Below, piece after piece: positions 5,665-13,354 of a stretch of DNA of 14,199 nucleotides. The first letter of the stretch is position 1, and each line of letters begins with the position of its first letter. The stretch comes from Verrucomicrobiota bacterium. GTDB lineage: Bacteria; Verrucomicrobiota; Verrucomicrobiia; Chthoniobacterales; Terrimicrobiaceae. Made by a program: the position numbers and the translations under genes. Location of the stretch: the NCBI GenBank assembly GCA_026398285.1, contig JAPLTI010000162.1:1-14199 (forward strand), read 5' to 3'. Below the pieces are notes generated by a model. It was given only the letters and a program-made list of their open reading frames with translations. It was not told the DNA's origin and ran no database searches.

Positions 5665-6774
5665 TCAGCGTTTCGCAAGTCGGGTGAAAAGCCAGAGCCC
5701 AAGGCCAAAGAAGGCGAAATTGGGAATCCAGATCAGGAAATGCGGGAATGCGGCTGGACTGCCCCGGAAGGTATCCGCCATGAGGATGAAAAAGAAGTAG
5801 CTGAAGGCCACGATGAGACTGAGGGCGAAACCCACAGAGGTTTCCTTGCGGTGGGTCGTGATGCCGAGCGGAATTGCGATAAGGGCGAAGGCGATGCAGG
5901 AGAGTGAGGTTGAGAAACGCTTGTTGAGTTCCACGAGCATCTCTTGGCGTTTCTTGCCCTCGGCTTGTTTGTAGGCCGAGTAGAGTTCCAGAAGCGTGTA
6001 GGAACTGAGGCGGCGGTTGCTTTGGAATTCCTCAAAAAACTTGTCGAGGGCGAGCGGGAACACGCCCTCCTTCATCACAATGCCTTGGTGGATTTTTGAG
6101 AAGTCCTCGCTGGCTTTCGCATCGCGCTGCTCGAAACGCGCATCGAACAGTTTGAAAAGCAGGCGCGAGTTGGCCGTGTCGGGAGTAAGTGCCCCTTCCT
6201 TGGCAAAAATCATTTTGGACACGCGCGAGTCCTCATTGAGTTCGAAAACCAGAATGTTCCGGAGTTGGTCACCGTCTTTTCCACCCACATAAACGCGGCG
6301 GTCGGGGAAGGCATCCACCACCTCGTCGGCTCGGAAAAGCGCGGAGGGGTTGCTTGTGGCCATATCCACCACGGCACGCGTCATCGCCTGCTCGGCGCGG
6401 GGAGCGACCTCGATATTGATCCAGAAACACAGGAGGGTCAAAACGACGGAGATCACAAAAACAGGGGCGCTCACGCGGGGAATGCTCACGCCATTGGATT
6501 TGAGCGCGATCAATTCGCTGTCGGCGGACATGCGGCCGAATACCAAAAGAATCGCCGTGAGAAACCCCCATGGGATCGTAAAGGTGAGGGAAAAAGGCAG
6601 CACCAATGCCATGAAGCCGAGGACGGTCAGGATCGGCACATCCGGGTTGTTCACGAGGATGTTCAGCAACTCGCGGAAGATATTTCCGAGAACCAAGACC
6701 AGGCTGAGGATCAAGACGCCAAGCCCCGCCGTGACAAGGATGCCGGTGGCGACATGGCGATCGATGATTTTCAT
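5665..6774 (-). CDS. LptF/LptG-family permease of the lipopolysaccharide export complex
   Basis: This 369-residue inner-membrane protein has about six helices: three N-terminal (about 11-33, 47-79, 100-120) and three C-terminal (about 295-365). They surround a ~150-residue periplasmic domain (about 125-275), the LptF/LptG (YjgP/YjgQ) design. The loop RMSADSELIALKSNG (81-95) is the hallmark cytoplasmic coupling region that contacts the ATPase LptB. With its partner permease and LptB it pulls lipopolysaccharide from the inner membrane toward the LptA bridge. Neither partner is in the window, so I cannot say whether it is LptF or LptG. The start lies 18 bp after accA and the hydrolase-like gene starts 4 bp after its stop, so co-transcription is likely. 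Confidence 0.9.
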   Translation of the reverse strand: MKIIDRHVATGILVTAGLGVLILSLVLVLGNIFRELLNILVNNPDVPILTVLGFMALVLPFSLTFTIPWGFLTAILLVFGRMSADSELIALKSNGVSIPRVSAPVFVISVVLTLLCFWINIEVAPRAEQAMTRAVVDMATSNPSALFRADEVVDAFPDRRVYVGGKDGDQLRNILVFELNEDSRVSKMIFAKEGALTPDTANSRLLFKLFDARFEQRDAKASEDFSKIHQGIVMKEGVFPLALDKFFEEFQSNRRLSSYTLLELYSAYKQAEGKKRQEMLVELNKRFSTSLSCIAFALIAIPLGITTHRKETSVGFALSLIVAFSYFFFILMADTFRGSPAAFPHFLIWIPNFAFFGLGLWLFTRLAKR

Positions 6775-6792
6775 CAGGCGGCGGTCGGGTTC

Positions 6793-7749
6793 TTACTCCT
6801 GGAAGATGCCCATCTTGCGGAATTTGTCGTAGCGTGAGCGGAGGAGTTTTTCGACCGGGGTTTTGAGCAGCGTCTGGAGTTCTTTGGAGATGGCGAATTT
6901 GAGGTTTTCAGCCGCCTGCTCGGGATCGCAATGCGCGCCGCCGGCGGGCTCGGGAATGACTCCGTCGACGAGGCCCATTTGGAGCAGGTCGGGCGAGCTG
7001 AGCTTGAGAGCCTCGGCCGCTTCGGGAGCGTGCTTGCGGTGTTTCCAGAGGATGGCAGCGCAGCCTTCGGGGCTGATCACGGAGTAGTAGGCATTCTCAA
7101 GAATGAGGACACGGTCGGCGACTCCGATGCCGAGAGCCCCGCCTGAACCACCTTCGCCGATCACCACGGAGACGACGGGCGTGCGGAGAGTCATCATGTC
7201 GCGGATGTTCACGGCGATCGCCTCGGCGATGTGACGCTCCTCTGCGCCCACGCCAGGATAGGCGCCGGGAGTGTCGATGAGGGCCACGACGGGAAGGCCA
7301 AATTTCTCCGCGAGCCGCATGAGGCGAAGGGCCTTGCGGTAGCCTTCGGGGTGCGGGCTGCCGAAGTTGCGATGCAGATTTTCCTTCATATCGCGCCCCT
7401 TCTGCTGGCCGATCACTACGCAGCGGACGCCATCAATCGAAGCCAGGCCGCCGGGCATTGAGGCATCATCGCCGAAGAGGCGGTCGCCCTTGAGTTCGAC
7501 AAAGTCTGTGAAGGCCATCCGCACATAATCCAAAAAGAACGGGCGGGCGATGTGGCGCGAAATCTGAACACGCTGCCAGGCGCTGAGGTTGCCGTAAATC
7601 TGGCCACGCATGGATTCCAACTTGTTTTGCATACCACGAATCTCACCGCCGAGGTCGATGTTTCTGTCTTCGGACTGCTTTTTCAGCTCCTCAATCTTTT
7701 GTTCCAGTTCGACGAGGGGTTTTTCAAAATCCAAGGTCTGTTTGTTCAT
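6793..7749 (-). CDS. accA: Acetyl-CoA carboxylase carboxyltransferase, alpha subunit
   Basis: This 318-residue protein matches AccA along its length. It has an N-terminal helical lead (LDFEKPLVELEQKIEEL, 6-22), ARPFFLDYV (68-76), ELKGDRLFGDD (85-95), GHQKGRD-like GQQKGRD (114-120), FGSPHPEGYRKALRL (129-143), DTPGAYPGVGAEER (159-172), and the Gly-rich oxyanion segment GEGGSGGALGIG (198-209) followed by YYSVISPEGCAAILWK. With AccD it transfers CO2 from carboxybiotin to acetyl-CoA, giving malonyl-CoA for fatty acid synthesis in the cytoplasm. AccD, AccB and AccC are not in the window. It starts 7 bp after the LysM-protein stop. No residue expected for function is visibly missing. Confidence 0.98.
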   Translation of the reverse strand: MNKQTLDFEKPLVELEQKIEELKKQSEDRNIDLGGEIRGMQNKLESMRGQIYGNLSAWQRVQISRHIARPFFLDYVRMAFTDFVELKGDRLFGDDASMPGGLASIDGVRCVVIGQQKGRDMKENLHRNFGSPHPEGYRKALRLMRLAEKFGLPVVALIDTPGAYPGVGAEERHIAEAIAVNIRDMMTLRTPVVSVVIGEGGSGGALGIGVADRVLILENAYYSVISPEGCAAILWKHRKHAPEAAEALKLSSPDLLQMGLVDGVIPEPAGGAHCDPEQAAENLKFAISKELQTLLKTPVEKLLRSRYDKFRKMGIFQE

Positions 7750-7756
7750 GGGCGCG

Positions 7757-8602
7757 TTATTTGATGCTGACGGGTGTGCCGGATTTCACGAGGGCGTAGA
7801 TTTCGTCGAAATCCGAGGGACTGAGAACGATGCCGGTCGGAACCGGTGGCGTTGATCCATCCGCTGGCGGAGCGGGCGGGGTGCGGAGCACAACATTGCC
7901 GGGGTTGATGAGAACCGTGCGTTCGGCTTCGGCGTAGTCTTTCGCGCCGAAGGCCACGCGCGCCTCGCCTTTGCGGGCGATGCGGTCGATGACTTTCGCC
8001 TCGAGTTCACCCTTGGAGGCCTGACCAGCGAGGGTCATGGAAACGGCGGGATACTCCTTGAAAAATACGCCTGCATTCATGAGGGAAACGGTCGAACTGG
8101 CGCGGTCGATCACGAGAGCGGTGTCCACCACGGGAATGAGCAATTGCTGGCCGATCTGAAGGTTTATGGAGGTCATTCCATTCGCCCAATAGATCAACTC
8201 CGAGTTGGTTTTGAACTGCGACTTGATGCGGTCCAGCGAGTCACCTTTTTTCACCGTGTAGAGGGTGTTTGAAGGAGTCGCGGAGGGATCGCGGAAAAGC
8301 GCGAGGTTGATGCGGCCGAGGGCGGTGCGGGCCTCGGCGGTTTTGGGAGAGTCGGGGTAGGTGCTCAGGTGGCTTGCGATGGCATCACGCGCCTCGACGG
8401 TGTTCTGCGCGAGGACCGGTTTGAGCGAATCGAAGGCGGCCAAGGCGGGATGGGGAGTCGGCGCTGGAGTCGGAGTCGGGACGGCTGCTTGCTCGACGAT
8501 ATCGAGTTTTTTCTCTTTGTAATAGAGTTCGTAAATGAAGTATCCGCTGCCGCCCAGAATGCCGGCGACGAGAAACAAAATCGTGAGTGCTTTGATGAAC
8601 AT
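7757..8602 (-). CDS. Membrane-anchored LysM protein with a degenerate L,D-transpeptidase-like domain
   Basis: This 281-residue protein starts with one membrane helix (about 5-25), then a Pro/Thr linker (42-52), a helical repeat-like segment (55-105), a LysM domain at about 113-158 (YTVKKGDSLDRI...NLQIGQQLLIPV), and a C-terminal part. That part begins like a YkuD catalytic domain (TALVIDRASSTVSLMN, 161-176) and ends with SDFDEIYALVKSGTPVSI, like the tail of L,D-transpeptidases. The catalytic Ser-His-Gly-Cys block that should precede this tail is replaced by PTGIVLSP, and the protein has no cysteine at all, so it cannot be a cysteine transpeptidase. It probably binds peptidoglycan in the periplasm as a structural or scaffold protein. 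It is followed by accA after 7 bp. Confidence 0.82.
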   Translation of the reverse strand: MFIKALTILFLVAGILGGSGYFIYELYYKEKKLDIVEQAAVPTPTPAPTPHPALAAFDSLKPVLAQNTVEARDAIASHLSTYPDSPKTAEARTALGRINLALFRDPSATPSNTLYTVKKGDSLDRIKSQFKTNSELIYWANGMTSINLQIGQQLLIPVVDTALVIDRASSTVSLMNAGVFFKEYPAVSMTLAGQASKGELEAKVIDRIARKGEARVAFGAKDYAEAERTVLINPGNVVLRTPPAPPADGSTPPVPTGIVLSPSDFDEIYALVKSGTPVSIK

Positions 8603-8653
8603 GATTCGTCAGGAGATGCTATCCGCTGCGCTCTGGAAATGAAAACCCCGAAA

Positions 8654-9178
8654 TCAGGCGAGGCCCCGGCGTTTCCACTCTGCGACATTTTCGCCTGCCG
8701 AGCGCTGGATCATTTCCATCGAAAACTTGAGCAAGCAAACCTCCCAGACATCGTCCACACCGGCGATGAGCGCCCGGAAGGGATCGTCGCCTTTTTTCAT
8801 CTCCTCTTCCATGCGGGCGATCGCGTCGTCGAATGGCTCGCGAACGAGTTTCTCGGAGAGGTCGGTTTTGCGGAATTGAAATCCATACCGCAGAACGCGA
8901 GCGGCCGAGGGGTTCGCCTCCAGCCAGTCCGCGAAGTCCCTCGCCTCCTCACCAAAGCCTTCGAGCAGGACCTTGCTGAAATGCGTGGGTGAAAGAATGC
9001 GTGGGCGCTCGGCTTCGATCGTGCCGGATCGGATGCGCACTGTCTCAACCTCGTCGAGGGGCTCAGTGACGAGCGAAAAATGGAAGCGCGTGGTGCCAAA
9101 GGTCTCGATGGCGCTCTGCGGCGTCACGACCACGCGGGTATTTTCCATCGCGTATTGGAAATCATGCTCCTTGAACAT
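8654..9178 (-). CDS. Conserved hypothetical protein
   Basis: This 174-residue soluble protein has no signal peptide or membrane helix. It has a basic-acidic alpha/beta N-terminal half (ENTRVVV, TFGTTRFHFSLVTE, VRIRSGTIEAERPRILSP) and a helical half (EGFGEEARDFADWLE, YGFQFRKTDLSEKLV, VDDVWEVCLLKFSMEMIQRS, EWKRRGL). I recall similar proteins of unknown function in Verrucomicrobiota and other bacteria with the same 'LEGFG' and 'KFTMEMIQ' landmarks. I can assign no activity. The ATG at 9178 is chosen; an in-frame ATG at 9148 (MENTRVVV) is an alternative, and neither has a good Shine-Dalgarno. It lies 34 bp after the plsC-like gene and 51 bp before the LysM gene, so it is within the operon. Confidence 0.8.
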   Translation of the reverse strand: MFKEHDFQYAMENTRVVVTPQSAIETFGTTRFHFSLVTEPLDEVETVRIRSGTIEAERPRILSPTHFSKVLLEGFGEEARDFADWLEANPSAARVLRYGFQFRKTDLSEKLVREPFDDAIARMEEEMKKGDDPFRALIAGVDDVWEVCLLKFSMEMIQRSAGENVAEWKRRGLA

Positions 9179-9212
9179 CGAGTAAAATTACTTCGCCGGG
9201 CGGGATGTTCAA

Positions 9213-9773
9213 TCAATTAGCTGAAGCAGCCGGTCGAGTGAGCACCTCGACATCGACTTTTGCGGGCGGCAGCGTGAATCGCAGGACAAGCAGGGCGATA
9301 TAAAAAAACACCACGGCGGCTGCGAGCCACGGGAGCGGCGAGGAGGCGCGGTCCACCGGGGCGCCGGTTTTTGCTATCACTAGGCCGATGCCCGCACGGG
9401 CTGGCTGGAGGTGTCCATCGACCGAGCGTGTGCCCTCGGGAAAGAGGAGCACGGCGTTGCCATCCTTCACTTTCTTGATGACCTCGCGCAGAGCGGACAT
9501 GTCGTTCCCATCGCGCTCCACCGGGATCACATTCATCGCGGGGAAAAGAGGACCGAAGAACGGCCATTTCAGAAGAGTTTTTCGCGCGAGATAATAAACT
9601 CCCCGCTTGCTACAAATGCCCGCCAGCGGCGGATCAAAGAAACTGGAGTGGTTCACCGCGATGAGGAGCGGGCCAGACTCGACCATCCGCTCCGGATGAA
9701 TGACACGCATGGAAAAAATCATGCGGGCGAGGAGCTTCGCCAAGTTGTAAAAGATGTTATAGACGATCGTCAT
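9213..9773 (-). CDS. PlsC-family acyltransferase with truncated, replaced C-terminus
   Basis: Residues 1-140 match 1-acylglycerol-3-phosphate acyltransferases, which make phosphatidic acid at the inner membrane. Motif I NHSSFFD (41-47, His42 and Asp47), motif II VIPVERDG (82-89) and motif III FPEGTRS (111-117) are intact, and ARAGIGLVIAKTGAPV follows. At about residue 140 (near 9354) the family sequence stops. Instead of the Pro/Val-rich motif IV and the last ~60-100 residues there is a linker, one membrane helix (148-166) and a hydrophilic tail ending PAASAN. The total of 186 aa is shorter than the usual ~220-250. This looks like a deletion fusion to the end of another membrane-protein gene. 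It shares ATGA with cmk. Activity is uncertain. Confidence 0.85.
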   Translation of the reverse strand: MTIVYNIFYNLAKLLARMIFSMRVIHPERMVESGPLLIAVNHSSFFDPPLAGICSKRGVYYLARKTLLKWPFFGPLFPAMNVIPVERDGNDMSALREVIKKVKDGNAVLLFPEGTRSVDGHLQPARAGIGLVIAKTGAPVDRASSPLPWLAAAVVFFYIALLVLRFTLPPAKVDVEVLTRPAASAN

Positions 9774-10414
9774 GCCGGACGGATTCCGGATTTTGAAAGA
9801 ATTTCCGCCACTTTGTCCACCACGCCTTCGAGTGTGAGGTGCGAGGTGTCGATGACATATGCGCCGGATGCAATTTTGAGCGGAGCGTTGGCCCGGCTGG
9901 AGTCCAGTTTGTCGCGTTTCTCGATGCTGTCGTGCAGTCCCTGCGCGGCCCTCCGCTGGCGGCGGACCTCAGGCGAGGCGTCGAGGTAGAATTTGTAGGG
10001 TGTGTCCGGGAAGACTACGGAACCGATATCGCGGCCTTCGCTCACGATCGGGCGTTTTTCCGCCAGCGTTCGGAGTTGGGTATTGACGAGGCTCCTCACA
10101 GCGGGAATGGCGGCGACGGGAGAAACATTTTGGTTCACCTCAAGCGTCTGTAGCTCGAGATCGGGCATTTCTGAATTGATGCGAATGAATGATTCGCCCG
10201 CTTCCGTGAATCCGGAATCCACTGACATGCGATGCACGGCCGCTTCGATGCTTTCCGGATGGGAGGGATCGATCTGCTGGCGGAGAATTTCCCATGTCAC
10301 GGCGCGATACATGGCACCAGAATTCACATGCGCGAAGCTGAGCCGCCGCGCAAGCCGGGTTGCGACGCTGCTTTTGCCCGAGGCGGCGGGACCATCGATG
10401 GCGATGACGGTCAT
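9770..10414 (-). CDS. cmk: Cytidylate kinase
   Basis: This 214-residue cytoplasmic enzyme phosphorylates CMP and dCMP with ATP. The P-loop is GPAASGKS (8-15), the CMP-binding start is NSGAMYR (31-37), the GRDIGSVVFPD signature is at 127-137, and DSSRANAPL (171-179) carries the arginines that hold the phosphates. The length matches the short bacterial form (about 220 aa). The segment VYVIDT-like AYVIDTS is at 185-191. The gene overlaps both neighbours by 4 bp (ATGA): aroA upstream and the plsC-like gene downstream. aroA-cmk neighbours are common in bacteria, which supports the calls. The start is fixed by the P-loop position. Confidence 0.97.
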   Translation of the reverse strand: MTVIAIDGPAASGKSSVATRLARRLSFAHVNSGAMYRAVTWEILRQQIDPSHPESIEAAVHRMSVDSGFTEAGESFIRINSEMPDLELQTLEVNQNVSPVAAIPAVRSLVNTQLRTLAEKRPIVSEGRDIGSVVFPDTPYKFYLDASPEVRRQRRAAQGLHDSIEKRDKLDSSRANAPLKIASGAYVIDTSHLTLEGVVDKVAEILSKSGIRPA

Positions 10415-11844
10415 GATGCGGGAGTTCTCACGGCGGGTGTGCCGCTGCCTTTCAGGCCAGACAGAACCTCGGTGCGATTTTTAATGCGACCACCTTTTTG
10501 AATATGCAAGAGAGCCTCCGCAAAGCCGGGGTAGGAGGTGTTCACGCACGCGGTGTCTTCGATAATCGTTTCGCCCTCCGCAAAAAGTCCAGCAACCGCG
10601 AAGGCCATGGCGATGCGGTGGTCATGGTGGCAAGGCAGGCGCGCGCCTTTGAGCGGACTGCCTCCCGTGATTGCCATGCCATCGGGAAATTCCTCCACCT
10701 GCACACCCATCGCGCGCAGGTTCGCAGCAACAGCGGCAATGCGGTCGGTCTCCTTCACACGCAATTCGGCGGCGTCGCGGATCACAGTCGTGCCCTGCGC
10801 CAGCGCGGCTGCCACGGCGAGAATGGGGATTTCATCAATGACATTCGGGATTTCCGCTCCCGCGATCGTCGTGGCGCGGAGGGTCGTGCCCTTGATGTCG
10901 ATATTGCCAACCGGCTCGCCGCTGAGGGAGGTTTCGATGACCTCGCGGATGCGCGCGCCCATGCGGACGAGGACATCAATGATGCCCGTGCGGGTGGGAT
11001 TCAGGCCGACATCCTTTACCAAAAGTCGAGAGCCAGGTTGTGCGGCGGAGGCGACCAGCCAGAAGGCGGCGCTGGAGATGTCCCCGGGAACCGTGAAATC
11101 CATCGACTCCGGCACTTGGCCTCCCTCAACGGTCGTGCGGATTTCAACGAGGCGGCGATCCTTTGGTGAGTTTTTGTTTTCCCAGACCTCCTCGCGTTTC
11201 GATTTGATGAGAAAATAATCGAACATCCTCTCGGTATGGTCACGGGAGCGGACATTTTCGATCACCGTGGTGGAGCCTTTGGCAAAGAGGCCCGCGAGGA
11301 GAATCGCGCTTTTGACCTGCGCGCTGGCGACCGGTGTGCGGTAGGTGATGCCCTCCAGATTACCATGGCCTTCGACAACAAGTGGCGGGCAGGATTTTTC
11401 ACCCTCCGCGTGGAGATTTGCCCCCATGAGGCGCAGCGGATCGATGACGCGTTGCATCGGGCGCTTCGACAGGGATGGATCGCCAGTGAGGCGGGAGGTG
11501 AAATTCTGCGCGGCGAGGATGCCGGACATGAGGCGCATCGTGGTGCCGGAGTTGCCGCAGTCGATATCGCCGAATGGCTTGGTGAAACGACCGGACACGC
11601 CTTCCACGATGAGTGTTCCAGGTTCCGGGGCTTCGATGAAAACTCCGAGCTGACGCATGGCGGCGGCAGTGCTGCGGCAATCTTCGCCCTCAAGGAAATT
11701 GCGAATCACGCAAGTGCCGTTCGAGAGGGCAGCGAGCATGACAGCACGGTGGGAGATGCTTTTGTCAGGCGGAACCGCGATTTCGGTGTCGATGAGTGCC
11801 GCGCGGCGGGATGAGAGAGAGTAAGTGTCCTTGTTTGCCTTCAT
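10411..11844 (-). CDS. aroA: 3-phosphoshikimate 1-carboxyvinyltransferase (EPSP synthase)
   Basis: This 477-residue cytoplasmic enzyme joins phosphoenolpyruvate to shikimate 3-phosphate in the pathway to chorismate. Landmarks are DKSISHR (27-33), CGNSGTTMR (96-104), SLSKRPMQR (124-132), SAQVKSA (174-180), PGDISSAAFW (253-262), IPNVIDEIP (332-340), KETDR (364-368) and HDHRIAMA (407-414). The style (SLSKRPM, NSGTTMRL) is nearer to Bacillus-type sequences than to the E. coli type. A charged insertion at about 213-240 (KSKREEVWENKNSPKDRR) and a 25-residue C-terminal tail make it longer than the usual ~430. It overlaps tyrA and cmk by 4 bp each. No key residue appears to be missing. Confidence 0.97.
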   Translation of the reverse strand: MKANKDTYSLSSRRAALIDTEIAVPPDKSISHRAVMLAALSNGTCVIRNFLEGEDCRSTAAAMRQLGVFIEAPEPGTLIVEGVSGRFTKPFGDIDCGNSGTTMRLMSGILAAQNFTSRLTGDPSLSKRPMQRVIDPLRLMGANLHAEGEKSCPPLVVEGHGNLEGITYRTPVASAQVKSAILLAGLFAKGSTTVIENVRSRDHTERMFDYFLIKSKREEVWENKNSPKDRRLVEIRTTVEGGQVPESMDFTVPGDISSAAFWLVASAAQPGSRLLVKDVGLNPTRTGIIDVLVRMGARIREVIETSLSGEPVGNIDIKGTTLRATTIAGAEIPNVIDEIPILAVAAALAQGTTVIRDAAELRVKETDRIAAVAANLRAMGVQVEEFPDGMAITGGSPLKGARLPCHHDHRIAMAFAVAGLFAEGETIIEDTACVNTSYPGFAEALLHIQKGGRIKNRTEVLSGLKGSGTPAVRTPAS

Positions 11845-12722
11845 GTGGCTTGTGGCTGGCTGGCCCGGAGAGTCCGGGCATCTGCAAGAAACGCCTCCAC
11901 GGCGCTCCGGTTGCCGCTTTCGAGGCCGAGTTTCAGCGTCTCGAGCGCGGTTTGCAAGTCATGGATTCCGTTTAAAACCTCGGCACTGTTATCGAGGAAA
12001 ATTTCCGCCCAGAGTCCTTCGGGCCCTCCAGCGATGCGGGTCGAGTCGCGATAGCCCCCGCCGGCAAGGCGCACAAGCGAGGGATCCGCTCCCAGCGCGG
12101 CGTGAACGAGGGCAGCGGCGGCGGCGTGGGGAAGGTGGCTGATGCGCGCCATGGCGCGGTCGTGGGCCTCGGGAGACATTTCCTGAAGCGTGCAGCCTGC
12201 CGTGGTCCACAACTCGGCAGCCAAATTTCTTGCCGATGGATCGGTGAGTGGCGTGGGAGTGAGAATGCAAACCGCGCCATCATATAAAGTCTCGCGGCCA
12301 GCGCGGATGCCGCTCTGTTCAGAGCCCGCCATGGGATGCGCCCCGATGAAACGTCCACCGAAAACCTCCTGAAGCCGTGTAACGATTTTGCCTTTCACGC
12401 TGCCGGCATCGGTCACAACAGCATGCTCAGGCAGATAATTTCTGAGTTCTGGGCCGATAGATTCGATCGCGTGCGGCGAGAGACACAGGACGGCAATGTC
12501 GGAGTCCGCAACAGCTGCGGCTAGGTCATGCGACACGCGGCAGTCGGGAAGGAGCGAAGCCGCCTCGAGCGCAGCCTCCTCGCGACGCGCCCAGATGGAA
12601 ATATCCCGAAAGTGACCCGACCTGCGCAACGCCATCGCGAGTGAGCCGCCGATGAGGCCAGGTCCGAGGATGGTGACGCGCCGGTTCAGGGCACCAGAAA
12701 GATCTTGCCCGAGTAGGGGCAT
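11841..12722 (-). CDS. tyrA: Prephenate (or arogenate) dehydrogenase
   Basis: This 293-residue protein makes the tyrosine precursor by oxidative decarboxylation of prephenate or arogenate. The dinucleotide fold begins with VTILGPGLIGGSLA (16-29). Then come TDAGSVKG (104-111), the substrate-binding GAHPMAGSEQSG (127-138) and the RISHLPH helix (193-199). The length fits the single-domain TyrA type; no chorismate mutase or ACT domain is attached. ATG 12722 is the only ATG near the start and lies 37 bp inside the lipoprotein gene. The first ~14 residues are unlike the family, so the true start could be a weaker codon nearer the fold. It overlaps aroA by 4 bp, and both belong to aromatic amino acid synthesis. 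Confidence 0.94.
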   Translation of the reverse strand: MPLLGQDLSGALNRRVTILGPGLIGGSLAMALRRSGHFRDISIWARREEAALEAASLLPDCRVSHDLAAAVADSDIAVLCLSPHAIESIGPELRNYLPEHAVVTDAGSVKGKIVTRLQEVFGGRFIGAHPMAGSEQSGIRAGRETLYDGAVCILTPTPLTDPSARNLAAELWTTAGCTLQEMSPEAHDRAMARISHLPHAAAAALVHAALGADPSLVRLAGGGYRDSTRIAGGPEGLWAEIFLDNSAEVLNGIHDLQTALETLKLGLESGNRSAVEAFLADARTLRASQPQAT

Positions 12723-13093
12723 TTCACCTCGGTGCCGGGAGGAAATCCGCGCACATCCACGTAGCCAGCGTAGGGAGAGTGGGGACTCGTGACGAATCCG
12801 GGTTTCCCTGGAACTGGCGTTCCGTAGGAAAGGTCGCGCGAGGCCACAGGCTCGGGAGGAGGAGTTGGCGTGGGAGCGGGAGTCGGCGTGGCATTCGGGT
12901 CCACCTCCGGCGGCATCTCAGTGTAACCTTCCGGCGTTGGCGTTGGCGTGATGAATTGCGTGGAGGCAGTGCCTGTGCCTTGGTAGCCAAAGCGGCCTGT
13001 TCCGGTTTTGCGGACTGGTCGTTGCGATTCACATGCTGCGAGAACCAACACGGCCAAGGCGGAGCCAAGCACGATTACGGAAGATTTTTTCAT
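12686..13093 (-). CDS. Putative lipoprotein with Pro/Thr-rich linker
   Basis: This 135-residue protein starts with a lipoprotein signal peptide: MKKSS, a hydrophobic core, then lipobox LAAC with Cys21. After it come a basic Gly/Thr-rich stretch, a Pro/Thr linker (about 49-82) and a small C-terminal module (YAGYVDVRGFPPGTEVKCPYSGKIFLVP in two pieces, 109-135). A single Cys125 in CPYSGK resembles half of a zinc-ribbon knuckle. It should be anchored in the membrane facing the periplasm. ATG 13093 is chosen over an upstream in-frame ATG at 13138, because it puts the signal peptide at the very N-terminus. Its last 37 bases overlap tyrA. It is the first gene of the operon. The function is unknown. 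Confidence 0.8.
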   Translation of the reverse strand: MKKSSVIVLGSALAVLVLAACESQRPVRKTGTGRFGYQGTGTASTQFITPTPTPEGYTEMPPEVDPNATPTPAPTPTPPPEPVASRDLSYGTPVPGKPGFVTSPHSPYAGYVDVRGFPPGTEVKCPYSGKIFLVP

Positions 13094-13354
13094 AAATGGG
13101 ATCGCGGCTAACAAGCCATGGCAGGCGCTCGGTTTCAATCCAAATCTCGCGGCTGCATTTTAAAGAAGTTTGAACAACACCGATACGAAGGACTGTTGGC
13201 TGTTGGATCCCATGAATGCGGCGGCCGCTTTTCATCAAGATATGCCGGTAATGGATGATTCCTAAAATGGCGGTATTTTTTCTTTTAATAAATCCCTTGC
13301 CCCGCACGAGTGTCTGCGCTACTTATCTCGCCCCTTTCACTAAATTAAACGTCC
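13094..13354. promoter_or_regulatory. Divergent intergenic region, probable promoters on both strands
   Basis: This 261-bp gap lies between the start of the - strand operon and the start of the + strand DksA-like gene, so it should carry a promoter each way. I see only weak candidates: TAAAAT on the - strand at 13162-13157 without a good -35, and ttgccc at 13297-13302 on the + strand followed 17 bases later by a poor tactta. AT-rich runs lie at 13263-13293. No riboswitch, tRNA or strong hairpin is evident. Confidence 0.4.

Noticed and set aside
5661..5708. Hydrolase-like gene starting at 5708
   Set aside because: It would overlap the permease gene by 44 bp and put 16 hydrophilic residues ahead of the membrane anchor. 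ATG 5660, 4 bp after the permease stop, fits better.
10411..11844. aroA as a special herbicide-tolerant type, because Leu follows GNSGTTMR where E. coli has Pro101
   Set aside because: Leu at this position is ordinary in Bacillus-like EPSP synthases, so it is not evidence of a special trait.
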